Positions 26,901-38,600 of a stretch of 64,000 nt of DNA are shown piece after piece. Source of the DNA: Andrena cerasifolii (taxonomy: Eukaryota > Arthropoda > Insecta > Hymenoptera > Andrenidae); the NCBI RefSeq assembly GCF_050908995.1, contig NC_135119.1, positions 17,918,001-17,982,000 of the forward strand, in the 5' to 3' direction. Position numbers and translations under genes: made by a program. How positions within the stretch are numbered: position 1 is the first letter of the stretch; every line of letters starts with the position of its first letter. The notes beneath the pieces were generated by a model. The model saw nothing but the letters and a program-made list of their open reading frames with translations. It was not told the DNA's origin and ran no database searches.

Positions 26901-29900
26901 AGCTTCACAGAGCAAAATACAATAATAATAAGAGCCGACGGAGCAAGCAGGTTTTTGTAACGATGACACCATTTCCAGGATGAAATGGAGACATTGCGTC
27001 ATTCTACACAGCGGGAGAGAACTCAGCTTTCCTGCCAGCTGGCGCAAACGGAGGAAGAAGTGCGTCACCTAAAGGATAAAGTGTTTGTGTTAGAACAGAG
27101 AGTCGCTTTAGGAACTAACGATCAAGTAACAGTCGATGAGAGAATAGCCGATCTTATGAGAGAGAGAGCATTGTTAGAGAGGAAATTAGAGGAGGCGCAT
27201 CTCCACTTGTCCGATATAAAGACTAGTTGGTCAGGAAAAATATCTAGCTTGGAGACTCAAGTTGGAAGGCTTAGCAGACAGGCTGGCGAAGAAGGTCTGG
27301 AGAGGAGGCGAGTCGAAGAGGAGTGCGAAAAGCTGAGACAGAGGATTAAGCAGCTAGCAGCTGATATAGAGGTGAACAATGTTGTCATGGTGACGAAAGA
27401 CGCCAAGCTTTTGCGCATGGCAGAGGACATCGACGAGATGGCCACGGAACTGAAAGAGCTCCGGGCCAGCGTCGATGATGAGGTGGAAGAGTTTAAGCGG
27501 CAAATTGTGAGTTACCGCGATATGTAGTCATGCATGGGCTAGATTGTTTTGAAGAGGATGTCCCGTTAGATCTTGAGATGCAAAGAAATGAATATTCCTT
27601 TATCAAATGACAAGATGTTTCCAAATGGTCACGGTCCTGAATATTGTTCCTCGAATTCTTACATAAGTGTATCTATCGTCTTTTTTCTTCTTCTTTTTTT
27701 TCTTGTCGTTTTACTGTGTGAGCCATATCATAATATTGCGTGATACATAATCACCTACTTATATACATTAAGAATCGCAATTCAAACAAGATTGTAGCAG
27801 CTTTTACGTACTTCAATCGATTCTTCTCTTTATCAGAAGAGCGGAAAAGGGAAGTCACTGTGTTTCGTATTTGACTATTTCGTATTTGTCCGTGAATGTT
27901 TAATTGTGGTTATGTGATGTTTATTTCTTAGAAGTTTGTCAGAGTTTATCGTAGTCGTTTATCGTAACAAATCACCTAATCACTTTTATAAAGTACTAAA
28001 CGCTTACAATATTACCCGACAACCGTAAGAACACCGGAACGCGTCTACACGAACGCGTAGAAAATGTTGTACTACAATTTAATTGAATATGAAAACTACA
28101 TATCGCCTATATAAACTTGCATGTTCTTTTTAAGATGCTTGACGCTTAACGCACAGAATATTTATTTTATGCATATTTACCAGCACACTCTTTTGTTTAT
28201 AGTTTTTTTTTATTTACCGTTATTATAAGCATGCAAAAACTCTATGATGTATGTATATTATACTTTATTGAAATCAGTATCGCCTGTTCAACAAACAAGG
28301 TCACTTTGGTCAACCACTCAAAGTCCTATATATCCCCCACATTGCCTTTGTACATGAAAATTAGATAGTATCGACATAACGACATTTTTATGTACGATCG
28401 CATTTCTGTATATTTTATTTGTGGAATAAAGAGAGGAACAAATAAATTAGATAGTGATCGCATTCGTTTTGTGCTTGTTTTTAACCCATTTTTATATCCC
28501 CTATTCAAGCGGCTTTTTATATATTTATTACACACACGAATGTGTACACTATTGTTTTCTTACAGGGTAACAGATATATATTATATTTTGCTACACCAAC
28601 GACACAGTCTAATTACGTTTACGTTGCTGTAAATTATTAGGAATGCGTGCCCCGAAGGAAACGATTCAAGGAAAACGTATCGTATATAATATAGAATAGA
28701 AGATTGGAATGGTTAAATAGAAGAATTTAAAACCGTTGAGAGATCAAAAGTCATGATACAAGTTCTTCTGCTAAATCAAATGTGTTCGAATTAGAGTTTT
28801 TTGCTGATTCGAACTTTGGAATTAATGGCACAAACGACTCCTGTTAGAAAACTTCTGGTTTAAATTTTTATAAATACGCATCATATACGTTTAACGCGTA
28901 CATTGTGTTATATTTGAAACACTATTCTGTACAATCGTAAATTTGGTAGTTCATTTCAAGTGCAATAAATTACTAAGATTGTGGTTTTATTTAAAAATAA
29001 GTTATTGTTTAATTGCTTGAATTACTTTAGATGAACTACCTTTATTTATTATATAGATTAATATACGTTAACAAGAACTTTTAATTAATACTAAAATAAT
29101 GTGTAATATATAGCAAAGGTACTTAACTTGTACATATGCTTATGTTAGACGAATCGAAAGTCTGATACCAACTGAAACTGAAATGTAAAAGTGTTTATAT
29201 AAAATGTTTCCCATCCTTTAAGAAATTTTTAGTTATTGCTCCATGTTAATTTTACTCATGCTTTAACTAACTCAACCAAACACCTTTCACTGTTGCATAA
29301 ATATTTTGTTTTATTTTTTTTATTAATAAATCTCGATTGTACCATGAATTCCAAAGATACATACTGCAAATCATATTTCCGTGAAGCCTATCAATGCAAA
29401 GTTACAATATTAATACTCGATACTTTTGATATTAGGTACTACTTACGTTATTGTATTCTCTACTATATTGCCAGGAATCATCTTCGAAGGAGATCATCCA
29501 ACTGAAAGAAGACTTGGAGGATACGACCACTAGTTTGTCGGCTGCTACCTCTCAAGTAGCACACCTTCGCCTGACCGTAGAAGGAGAACGAACGAATAAT
29601 TCCTCTTTGCACTTAGAAGTAGCACGTTTAAGGGAAGATCTAGAATCTGAACGGACAGCGTCAGCGACCCTAAGAGTGTGCCTAGAAAAAGAAAGAGGTG
29701 AGAAGGACTCTGCGTTGCTGAGGAATGCTCAAGTCTCCCAGGATATCGAAATTGTAAAGCAAGAAAATCGGCGTCACGAAGTTGAAAGCGCAGAGATGCA
29801 AACCAGGATAGACAGCCTAGAGCTTAATTTAGAAAGTAAAAGCAACGAAGTGGAACAAGCAATCTCGGTACTAGAGGAAACTAAACAAAGGATGTCAGAA

Positions 29901-30593
29901 TTGGAGGAAGCAGAACGAAACAGAGAAAAAATGGAGAGGACTGAGAAACTTCTTAAAAGTAGTTTGATGGACCTAGAAGAGCAATTAAATGAGAAAACTA
30001 AGGCAAGTCTAAAACAGAAATGAAGCGAGTAAAAGGTACGTTGCAGGATACTAATTGCTGAATGTATTTTTAGACAATCAAAGTCTTGCAACAACGATTA
30101 ACAGATATGAAGAAGACTCTCCAACGAGAACTGAGGGTTCCATCATCGTCATTGGACAGTGATGCCGAACCTTCTGCGGCGATTCTCAAACCGAGCTCGT
30201 CTAAGACTGTTACCGCTAGGCATAATAACACGAGGGAGGACGATGTTAATTTTAAATACCTTAAGCACGTTCTTATAAAGTTCCTAACGAGTCGGGAATA
30301 TGAGGTAAATATTAAATGAGTAAAATAGGAAATGTTTCTACACATATCAAAAGAAGTTGCTGATCTCCAAATATTAACTTTATTCATTTCAATTTACAAT
30401 TATTTCTCGCTACACGTTTTCGTTTCTATTGTTCAAGGCTCTTCACTTAACAAGAGCGGTCGCTACTCTTCTACATTTCTCGCCCGAAGAAGAACGCTTG
30501 CTTCAAGAAACTTTAGAATGGAAGATGTCGTGGTTTGGTACTCGGCCTAACTTAGGTTTCGGACAAACCGCCAAAGCTATACCGCCCAGCTGA
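20949..30593 (+). CDS. GOLGA1: Golgin-97 orthologue (GRIP-domain golgin)
   Basis: A trans-Golgi coiled-coil tether, recruited by Arl1 through its C-terminal GRIP domain (family knowledge). Eight coding exons join in phase: 20949-21059, 21711-22104, 24535-24623, 24719-24847, 26979-27506, 29475-30002, 30074-30304, 30438-30593, giving 721 aa (human about 767). The N-terminus starts MFATLKNKIREE, the typical golgin-97 start, followed by a Ser-rich linker (about 38-80). Heptad-like Glu/Lys/Leu-rich coiled coil runs from about 90 to 610. The GRIP domain lies at about 652-701, with Tyr655 in NFKYLKHVLIKFL, then LTRAVATLLHFSPEEERLL and WKMSWFG. Intron 6 is a GC-AG intron: the donor is AAG|GCAAGT at 30,003, and reading through hits TGA seven codons later. 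Introns 1 and 2 carry foldback repeats. The gene is tail-to-tail with FATP. The transcription start and polyadenylation site are not settled. Confidence 0.95.
21474..21666. repeat. Foldback MITE in golgin-97 intron 1
   Basis: The left arm (AGGGTAAAGGTGCCAGTAGT, then GAAAAACGTGAAAAATAAGG) is repeated inverted on the right (CCTTATTTTTCACATTTTTC, then CAACTACTGATAC and GGTACCTTTACCCT). About 193 bp; it ends 45 bases before the exon 2 acceptor. Confidence 0.75.
22183..22902. repeat. TTAA-flanked long palindrome, 720 bp, golgin-97 intron 2
   Basis: Starts TTAAGGGGTCAGTCCACTGT and ends in its inverted counterpart (CACAGTGGAC...CAGTCCCTTAA). The two halves match along nearly their whole length, for example GGCTATGGCCGGGACTA at 22,462 against the inverted TAGTCCCGGCCATAGCC at 22,607. 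The transcript could fold into a hairpin several hundred bases long. Non-autonomous; probably a TTAA-targeting DNA transposon derivative. Confidence 0.85.
23841..24340. repeat. Partial TTAA foldback element, golgin-97 intron 2
   Basis: Inverted arms around a centre near 23,970 (GCTCACAGACTCATCTGAAA on the left against TTTCAGATGAATCTGTGAGC on the right). The right arm continues to a CCCCTTAA end at 24,340 and matches the 3,385-4,014 element; the outer left arm is missing. Confidence 0.65.
30003..30073 (+). other. GC-AG intron of golgin-97 (71 bp)
   Basis: Exon 6 ends AAG|GCAAGT and exon 7 begins after TTTTTAG|ACAATC. The junction restores EKTK|TIKVLQQRL, which follows the golgin-97 family. 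The nearest GT donor (GTACGT at 30,037) lies after an in-frame TGA (30,021-30,023), so it cannot be used for the full-length protein. Confidence 0.85.
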
Positions 30594-30969
30594 TAGCCGA
30601 AACGAACTCTTTTTCCTATAGGTATCGTAAAAATGGTCACGAACTCGTGGTTGAAATCGAAAAGAAGTTGCGTTGCTCTCGATGATCCGTCGTAAGTAAT
30701 CGCGAGTACTTGAGAGATTAGGGAAAGGGACAGACAAATTTATAAACTATAGATATTTCATAAATTTTGTAAATTATTTAGCATTTACAGTACATGTATA
30801 ATTTATTCGCAAATGCTACATATAACGATCCTAGTGAATTTCAGAAATGTGCAGTGAAATTTGTAGTATCGAAAATTCTTTAGGTAAATTTGTAAGTTGA
30901 AGGTAGAAGAGCACGTGCCGATATTTCTCGCGTACAGTGACGTTCATAGATAAATTAGCAAGGGGTATA

Positions 30970-31210
30970 CAGTGGGTGATCAAATTATTAGAGCCACAGT
31001 ACGAAGAATATGTTTTCTGCGATTGTGTAGAAATAAATCATCCATGTGGCAGATAATGTTGCCAAGTGTATATTTGAAGTTTGAAAACGTCAATACTTCA
31101 TAAAAAAAAAATAAGAATTCAGTGTAACTAGGCTTTCGTTTAAAAATTAATTGTTTTAATGTAAAATTGCGAATTTACGCAGGTGGCTCTAATAATTTAA
31201 TCACTCAATG
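30970..31210. mobile_element. Tc1/mariner-like MITE, 241 bp, TA duplication
   Basis: Inverted ends CAGTGGGTGATCAAATTATT and, on the other strand, CATTGAGTGATTAAATTATT, both continuing AGAGCCAC. TA dinucleotides flank it (30,968-30,969 and 31,211-31,212). It contains the first AATAAA (31,032) downstream of the golgin-97 stop codon. Confidence 0.8.
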
Positions 31211-32603
31211 TACATACAACGTATGATATACAATGGACACAGTTACACTGTACGTTGCTTTCACATGCAAACACACAGCCACACACACACACACACACAC
31301 ACACACTACAATACTTGATATACAAGACTTATAATCAGATTCATTTCCTTAAACGAATATATTATTATGCGAAGTATTTCATTACGGGCAAAATATTTAA
31401 TTTCTAATTCCCTGATATACACGAACTCTAAGTATGCAACACTTTTGTACACGAAAATTATTCTATTATTACATCGCATCATCTTAAACCTTATCGTATA
31501 AGTTCACATATGCCGTTTACGTTTCGAAGAGCATTGATGATTGCATCATTATATGATGTAAGCAACTTGGTACATATTCTCTAAAGACGTTTAAGATTCC
31601 TTAGACATGGCTGCAGGTCGGTTGTAAACATTAGGAAAAACCTGTTTTAGCTTCGTCGGTTACGAAGTTGAGAATAATCGCCATAGTTATTATTTGTGGT
31701 GTGAACATTGCAATTGCGCCGTGTTCGTATTTGTAAATAACCCAATCATATTTCTATAGACATAATTAAAGTACACGAAGCCGAATGGTTTTTGAAGAAA
31801 ATGGCTCATTTAATTTCTTACCTAGTATCTACGTCAAACTGTGGTCATTTCTACCTGTGGTAATTAATTCATTATGCAGGAAATTAGTTTGATAACAGAG
31901 TTTATAATCAGAAACAAAGACTATAGATGATGAATGTTGACGAGTCGTTTCAGTAACAGATACACATATGAAAGAACTTTTTTTTTGCCACGTGCTTGCT
32001 ATTGAAAGAATTTTTCTTTTATTATTGGCTTATTCAATACAGAATTTTTATATATGTAGGACAGCATTTTACGTACATTACCTTACTTTAATCGATCGTT
32101 AAACATTTTTAAATGAAAATTCTATTAGCTATTTATTTAAGAATGACGCAATTTCAACTCGAAATAAAGGTATCCTTCATGAAAGACGAATGTTACATAT
32201 TAAGTACGATTTTATTTAAACTGTTGTCCTATCTACAATGCCAATGTGTTTCTTACACTACACTTCATTCATTCATTTAAAAATGTACAGATATATTTAT
32301 AAAATATACAGGAACATGTCACCATATTCGTTCGATTCAATGTGACTATTCGCAAAACCGAATGTGTCCCTTTGTGACAGAAATCCCATACTACACAAGC
32401 TTCCTTTGAGCTTTCGTAAAAATAACATTATCCGAAAACTCCCACCTATGTCCTATGTTTTACATAATAATATTATAAAATCCTATACGTTGTATCTACA
32501 AGGCGCGTGCATAGTCATGTTCATGTTATAAAAAAAATTATACGTCTAATCGTTAAACCATCTCCAACCCTTAGAAATTGTTCACGAAGCATCAACGTAA
32601 TGA
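31211..32603. other. Tail-to-tail intergenic region and 3' UTRs
   Basis: AT-rich. A (CA)n microsatellite sits at about 31,279-31,307. On the minus strand AATAAA occurs at 32,216-32,211, about 390 bases past the FATP stop, and is the best visible FATP polyadenylation signal. Confidence 0.5.
31279..31307. repeat. (CA)n microsatellite
   Basis: About 14 uninterrupted CA units between ACACACAGC and TACAATAC. Confidence 0.9.
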
Positions 32604-35600
32604 CTAGAACTTTCTTGAGCCAGACATAATTTCTTCATATAGTTCGGGCGTGATTTCAACATATTCCTTGTTTCCGGCCAGGAAGTATATTTTATCCTGA
32701 ATTTTGCTCGGGTCGAAGCCCTCCTTTTGTAGGTCAATCTTCTTCAGCTTGTACGTTCCTGTCATTTCCAGTTCTTTTACGATTCTTAAGAAAATTGGTC
32801 TCGCATATGCTGGTAGAGCTTTTTCCAAGCCGTCTGCAAGAGCTTTAAAATCTAATAGACTATCTGGATCGACTATTGCCGCCATGCCTGCTCTTCCCTC
32901 CATTCCAGGCACCTTGAATGATATCCACGCTTAGTGTGTGCTGTTAAAGTACACGCGAAAGTTCGAGAATTACTAACCTGAACTCCGTAAACGGTAGCAT
33001 TTCGTTGCCCAGCAATAGTGCTGATAACACCCTCCACTTCGGCAGTGGCAACATTTTCACCTTTCCATCTAAACGTGTCTCCTACTCTATCTTTAAAGTA
33101 AATGTAACCATATTCATCTTGTACTAAAATATCGCCTAAAACGACAAAAAAAGACAATAGTAATCATTTTGAAGCCAGGAACTGCAAAAATAGAACTCAT
33201 TAAAAAAGGTGAAGAATCTTTAATTGCACGAGTCTTCGAATGCGTAAGTCTCTGTTTTAGTTAGCACAAAATTACATCCGTTGTTTACCATTCCCATTTT
33301 GATTAAGGTGGTATTTGTAAATGTGACTCACCAGTCAGGAAAGCTTTGTCGCCTTTAACAAACAGATCTTTTATTATCTTCTGTTTCGACGCTTCTTTGT
33401 CTAGATATCCATTGAACTCCCTCAACGCGTTTCCTTCTTTTATTAGCCCTATGAACATACCTGGTTCATCTGAAGACAAAACATTTATTCGTTTTAATTT
33501 GGAAACTTTTTGCCCAAGATTCTAACATTACTGTGTTAAATCCTTACTTATATCTGCTCTTATGCACAATCCATTTGGAGCTCTAACCGGTTCATACGTC
33601 TCTTTATTTACTCGAATAATTGCCACGGGATGGAATACCCTTGGTACAATGAGTGGTACGTAACCAACAGCACCAGCTCGACCGTCCAAGTTTGCTGAAA
33701 TATATACGTACGTACTCATTACAGAACTTCATTTTACGGTAAATACCACACAACGAAGAAGTATGAGAACCAAATATTTCGGAGTAAATTACTTTGACTA
33801 CTATATTTTAATATTTAGTTCTTCTGTAGGTAATGAGATTTTTTTTAGGATTCCACAATACAGGGTGGCCCAATAACTCAGGAATATCTCCAGGGGCGGA
33901 TTTGTGTATAGGCTATGCGGCTGCAGCCAAGCGCGGCAATTTTTGGGGAGCATCACATTTTGGAAAGCGACAAATTTGGGGGAACGGAAAATTTTGGGAA
34001 GCAACAAATTTGGAGGAGCGTGAAATTATAGGAAGCAACAAATTTGGGGGAGCGTAAAATTTTGGGAAGCAACAAATTTGGGGTAGCGTAAAATTTTGGG
34101 AAAAAACGGCGAAACACGTCACTTAGCAAACTAATCCTTCTAGCTCCCCCCCAAAAGACTCATGTCGTTTGGACCAATTCTAAAAGAGTTATGCGATCTT
34201 AAAGGATGTAAACTTTCTTTCGCCCGCCACTGTATATCTACATTTAAAAAACTCAGAATTCTCAAATAATTTATGTTATTCTTGTTTTTATTATAATTAA
34301 AACATTGGGCCTCACCGATATTAGCGTTTCCTTCGCTAGATCCGTAAAACTCGCAAACCAGCTTGATGTTGAAGCGTTCGACAAATTCATTCCAGATCTG
34401 GGGCCTCATGCCATTTCCGAACATAAGCCTTAAACGATGTGCATTGTCTTGTGGCCTAGGTGGCGCGTTCAATAAGTAACGACACATTTCACCAATATAC
34501 TGTGCTGCCTAATAACAAAACAAAAGAACTGTATCTTTACAAGTCTCCGCAGCCACGTCCTCTACTAACGATTAGTCGTTACACTACATAATGAACTAAT
34601 TTTAGTAAACAAACACCACTTAGGTACGTCCAAATTAAAAAGTAATATCAATATATTCGTAAGAATTGTAATCCATCGATACATCACTTGAAACGGCATA
34701 AATATCTTAGGAACATTAACGAAGTCAGTAAAATATTGAAACAGCTATAAATTAATCCCTCGCTTTAAAAAACTCACATTTAAACAAATTGTTCTGTGCT
34801 TAAAGGGGGATTCTCGTCTAACAGCCCCAAAAGTAACTGGTATTTAAGAATTTTTAAAAAAAAAAACTGTTCGTCATATTGGATTAAACTCTTTTGGGAT
34901 ATAAGGAGGCATCTTTAAACTTGAAGAATTTTTTTTTATGTCGATCCTTCTTATTATTTATTAAATATTGTGGAATCTTGTCCACCTCTTCGACGATGTA
35001 ACTCCTGTTAGTGGGATATGTAGCACCTATCACAGTCATCTAATTGCAAAAAATATTGAAGTTTCTTAAAGTTAGCTTACGCTGAGATTGGTTCAGTTTA
35101 AAGAAAAAAAAATGAAAAATTGAAAGAGTTATAGCGTTTGAAAGAAAAAGTAACTTTTTCCTTCGACAAATTTTCATATTATTCTTTATACAGATGAAAA
35201 AAAGGATTATAAATAAAACTTAAAATTTCAGGTCCAGTCCCAGCGTAAATTATTTAACTTCAGGAAAAATTTCTTCTTTTCGCAAACAGACGACAGATGC
35301 TACACCTGATACCAACATCGTCGAAAAGTTTAACACGATTCCATAATAATTAATAAATAATAAGAAGAATCGACATAAAAAAAATTCTACAAGTTTATAT
35401 ATGCCTCCTTATAGGTATCCGAAAAGAGTTTAATGTAATATTAACAATAGTTTTTTCAACAAAAAAATCATAAATTTCGGGGGCTGTTACACGAGAACAC
35501 CCCCTTAATAGTTCTTGAGATATTAAAAAAAAAAATTCGGACCCCTCTTTAAGGGGTACTTTCACCCCTTCAACATGGCCGATTGCCGATAACAAAAAAT

Positions 35601-38600
35601 AGGTACGTGTGAAATATTTTTCACTATTCTGCAAATCTGCAGAATCTCGTGAAACTGTGAGATCGCTGTAAAGTAACTTCGTAAGCCACTTACGGTACAA
35701 TTATATTTGATGCAATCGGTCCAATAAGCCGTGACTGAAAACTTCGTCCTTAGGACCACTGGTGTCCCTTTTAGAATCGCGAACCCCACTCCTAGCATTC
35801 CACCAGCCGTATGATACAGTGGATTCGGATTATACAGGACATCAGTCGATTTAATCCCCAACAAGCTAAACGGCATTACGACCATTAAGAACCTGCAAAC
35901 AGAAACATTTATCTTCGTGGTTTTATCATGATTATATCAGACATTTTACTCTGTGTTTATACGTTATTCAACAGTCTACTGTGTTCCAGAGGAGCGGAAG
36001 AAAAGAAAGGAACGTGAATCTTCGGTTTTGGCCGCTTTGATTATCCTCGTTGGAAAGATTAATTTTTTAGTCAGAATAAAATAAATTTAAGCGACCTCGT
36101 GGCAACCGAATAAATTGAAAAATATACGCGCCATGAAAAGAATCGATCGATTATTGTCGTTATGAACATGTTGGATATGGTGAACTGGAGAATTTTAAAA
36201 TGATAATAAAACGTAAAAGTTGTATAGAATACAATTTATACATAAGTAGATTATATATTCACAAGTTTGTCAACATATTTCCCTCTCTTCTTTCTGCATA
36301 ATTTATTTAATGATAACACGAGCGATATAATAATATTCGTCATTGTAAATGACATTTATGAAAAATGTGAGAGATACAATTTATGAAAAATTGCAGAGAA
36401 ATTCCATTTATCTACTGCATTACTCCGAAAGTTCCAGAAGAACTTTTAATGACTTTAAATCAAAATTATTAAGTAATGAAACATTTCGTTCTGCATTAAT
36501 AAAATAATAAAATTTAGTTACCTCGTGCTATAATCTTCAAAGGCACAGAGAAAGAAATGTTAATATAAGTTGTGCAACCAAAAGAGTAGGTATTACATAT
36601 TTATAAAAACTCTTTAGTTATTATATCTTTATTAAACAATTATCAATTCTATTCTACTCTTCTTACGTTCATCAATAATAAAAAAGGAGAAAAATCGCAA
36701 ACCTTATTCCTTTTAACTCTCATATAAGTATCTACCATTGTTAACTAATTTTCTCTATTTCAGCAAAAAAAAACTATTTTCAAGCTTACAAACTCGCAAA
36801 TAGACGTTTAATTTTGGTATTAGTTTGAATTTAGTTCAACAAATTTCTGTAGCAAGAATTTACGCGTCCTTTCACCGATATCTGGAAGCAGTTCTATTAT
36901 ACAACGAGAAAATTATAGCAAAGAGAAATGAAAGTTGCTAGGGACAAGAATTACATCATTTTGTTAGTAAAACAGTTATAATGCAGGCAGACAGGAAGCA
37001 GCCTCGCGTAAAGCGACTACATTAACGTGTAATCTCATTCTCCGCGACTTCTAAGGCTTTACTGAGAGGATTACGGATCATTTATAGTTTATACGTTCAG
37101 TAAGGAGGTAATTCATTCCGTTCACGGTTCCGCGTCTAAGAATAAATGAATAATTAAAAATCTCTCGCGGAAGTGCCAATCATCTCGAACGTTTAGTACC
37201 CTCGTTACGATTTGCCTTACAATAAACTGGTAAAATATGTTTTAAATAATAAATTGACTGAAACTGTTGAAAAATTACAATGTACATAGGTGCCTACTAT
37301 AGATTTATTTAGAGTTTTTTAAACAAACCAAAACATTTCTGAATCTCCAAAAAATGTAATAAAGATTATAATTTATTCTAGACTTTCCTTTGACCATATA
37401 CTACATGGATGCTTTGAGGTAACAGCTTTAAATGAATATTAATTGGTTTTGAATTTTTATGGTATACGAATATTATAATACACATTATTTTCTTGGATAT
37501 AAAAGTATCCCCCATAGCAGTGTTTCCCAACCTTTTTCAAGTCGCAACCCCCTTTCATAATAGTCAACTAATCTGCAACCCCCCTCTCGTATAAGGTAAA
37601 GAAAACGCATAAAAAGTAGGTATTTCACATTTAATTCTAACTTAAGGGGTTAACATACGTTCTCGGCGCCTAATAATTGATCACTTTGGGGATTTTTTTT
37701 CTCGAGAGGTGTGAAATAAATCGAAAATTTTATAATTGTACTTTGTTCTTGGGACCTTTATTCATATAAAAAAAATTATTTCACACACTTTTGTCGTATA
37801 TTGCCGTTCGTTATCTGCGGTTGCATCAACCTCTGCACCAAGCATGGGGCCTCCTTATCAGCATCATAACTTCGACAATTTACAACCTTTTTTCACGAAC
37901 TTTGCGTTAATCTATGCAGAATGACATTCTCGAAGGGCTATCGGGACAGATTTGAAAATTATAAATCTTTAATATTTTCTTTACCATTTAAAGATCGAAA
38001 TTGTAGACGAAAAATCGACTGCTTGCTTCAGAATGGCATAATTTTCTTATTCTCTAAAAATTCAAGAATTTGCCTCGATGGCCCTTAGACAATGCCATTC
38101 TGCATAGACTAACGCAAAGTTCATGAAAAAAGATTTAAATTGTCAAAGTCATGATGCTGATAAGGAGGCCTCCTGCTTGGTGCAGAGGTTGCTGCAACCG
38201 CAGAAAACGAACGGCAATATATAACAAAAGTGTGTGAAACCAATTTTTCTATATGAATAAAGGTCCCAAGAACAATATACAATTATAAAATTTTCGATTT
38301 ATTTCACACCTCCCGAGAAAAAAAATCCCAAAAGTGATGAATTATTAGGCACCGAGAACGTATGTAACCCCTTAACAATATTAAAAAAAAAACCGTGGTG
38401 ACCCCTCAGAAAAAACTTTGCGACCCACCGGTTGGGAACCACTGCCCCATAGGATAAACGTGCGTTTTGACGTGATAGTAAAAGTCATGACATAGTATGA
38501 CAGCGTGGATCAAATGTTACGACATCGTGAGATCTAGAAAAACGTCGACATTCATAGCGAATTCGCTATCTTGCACTGACTCTGTGCTAGTGCCAGAAAA

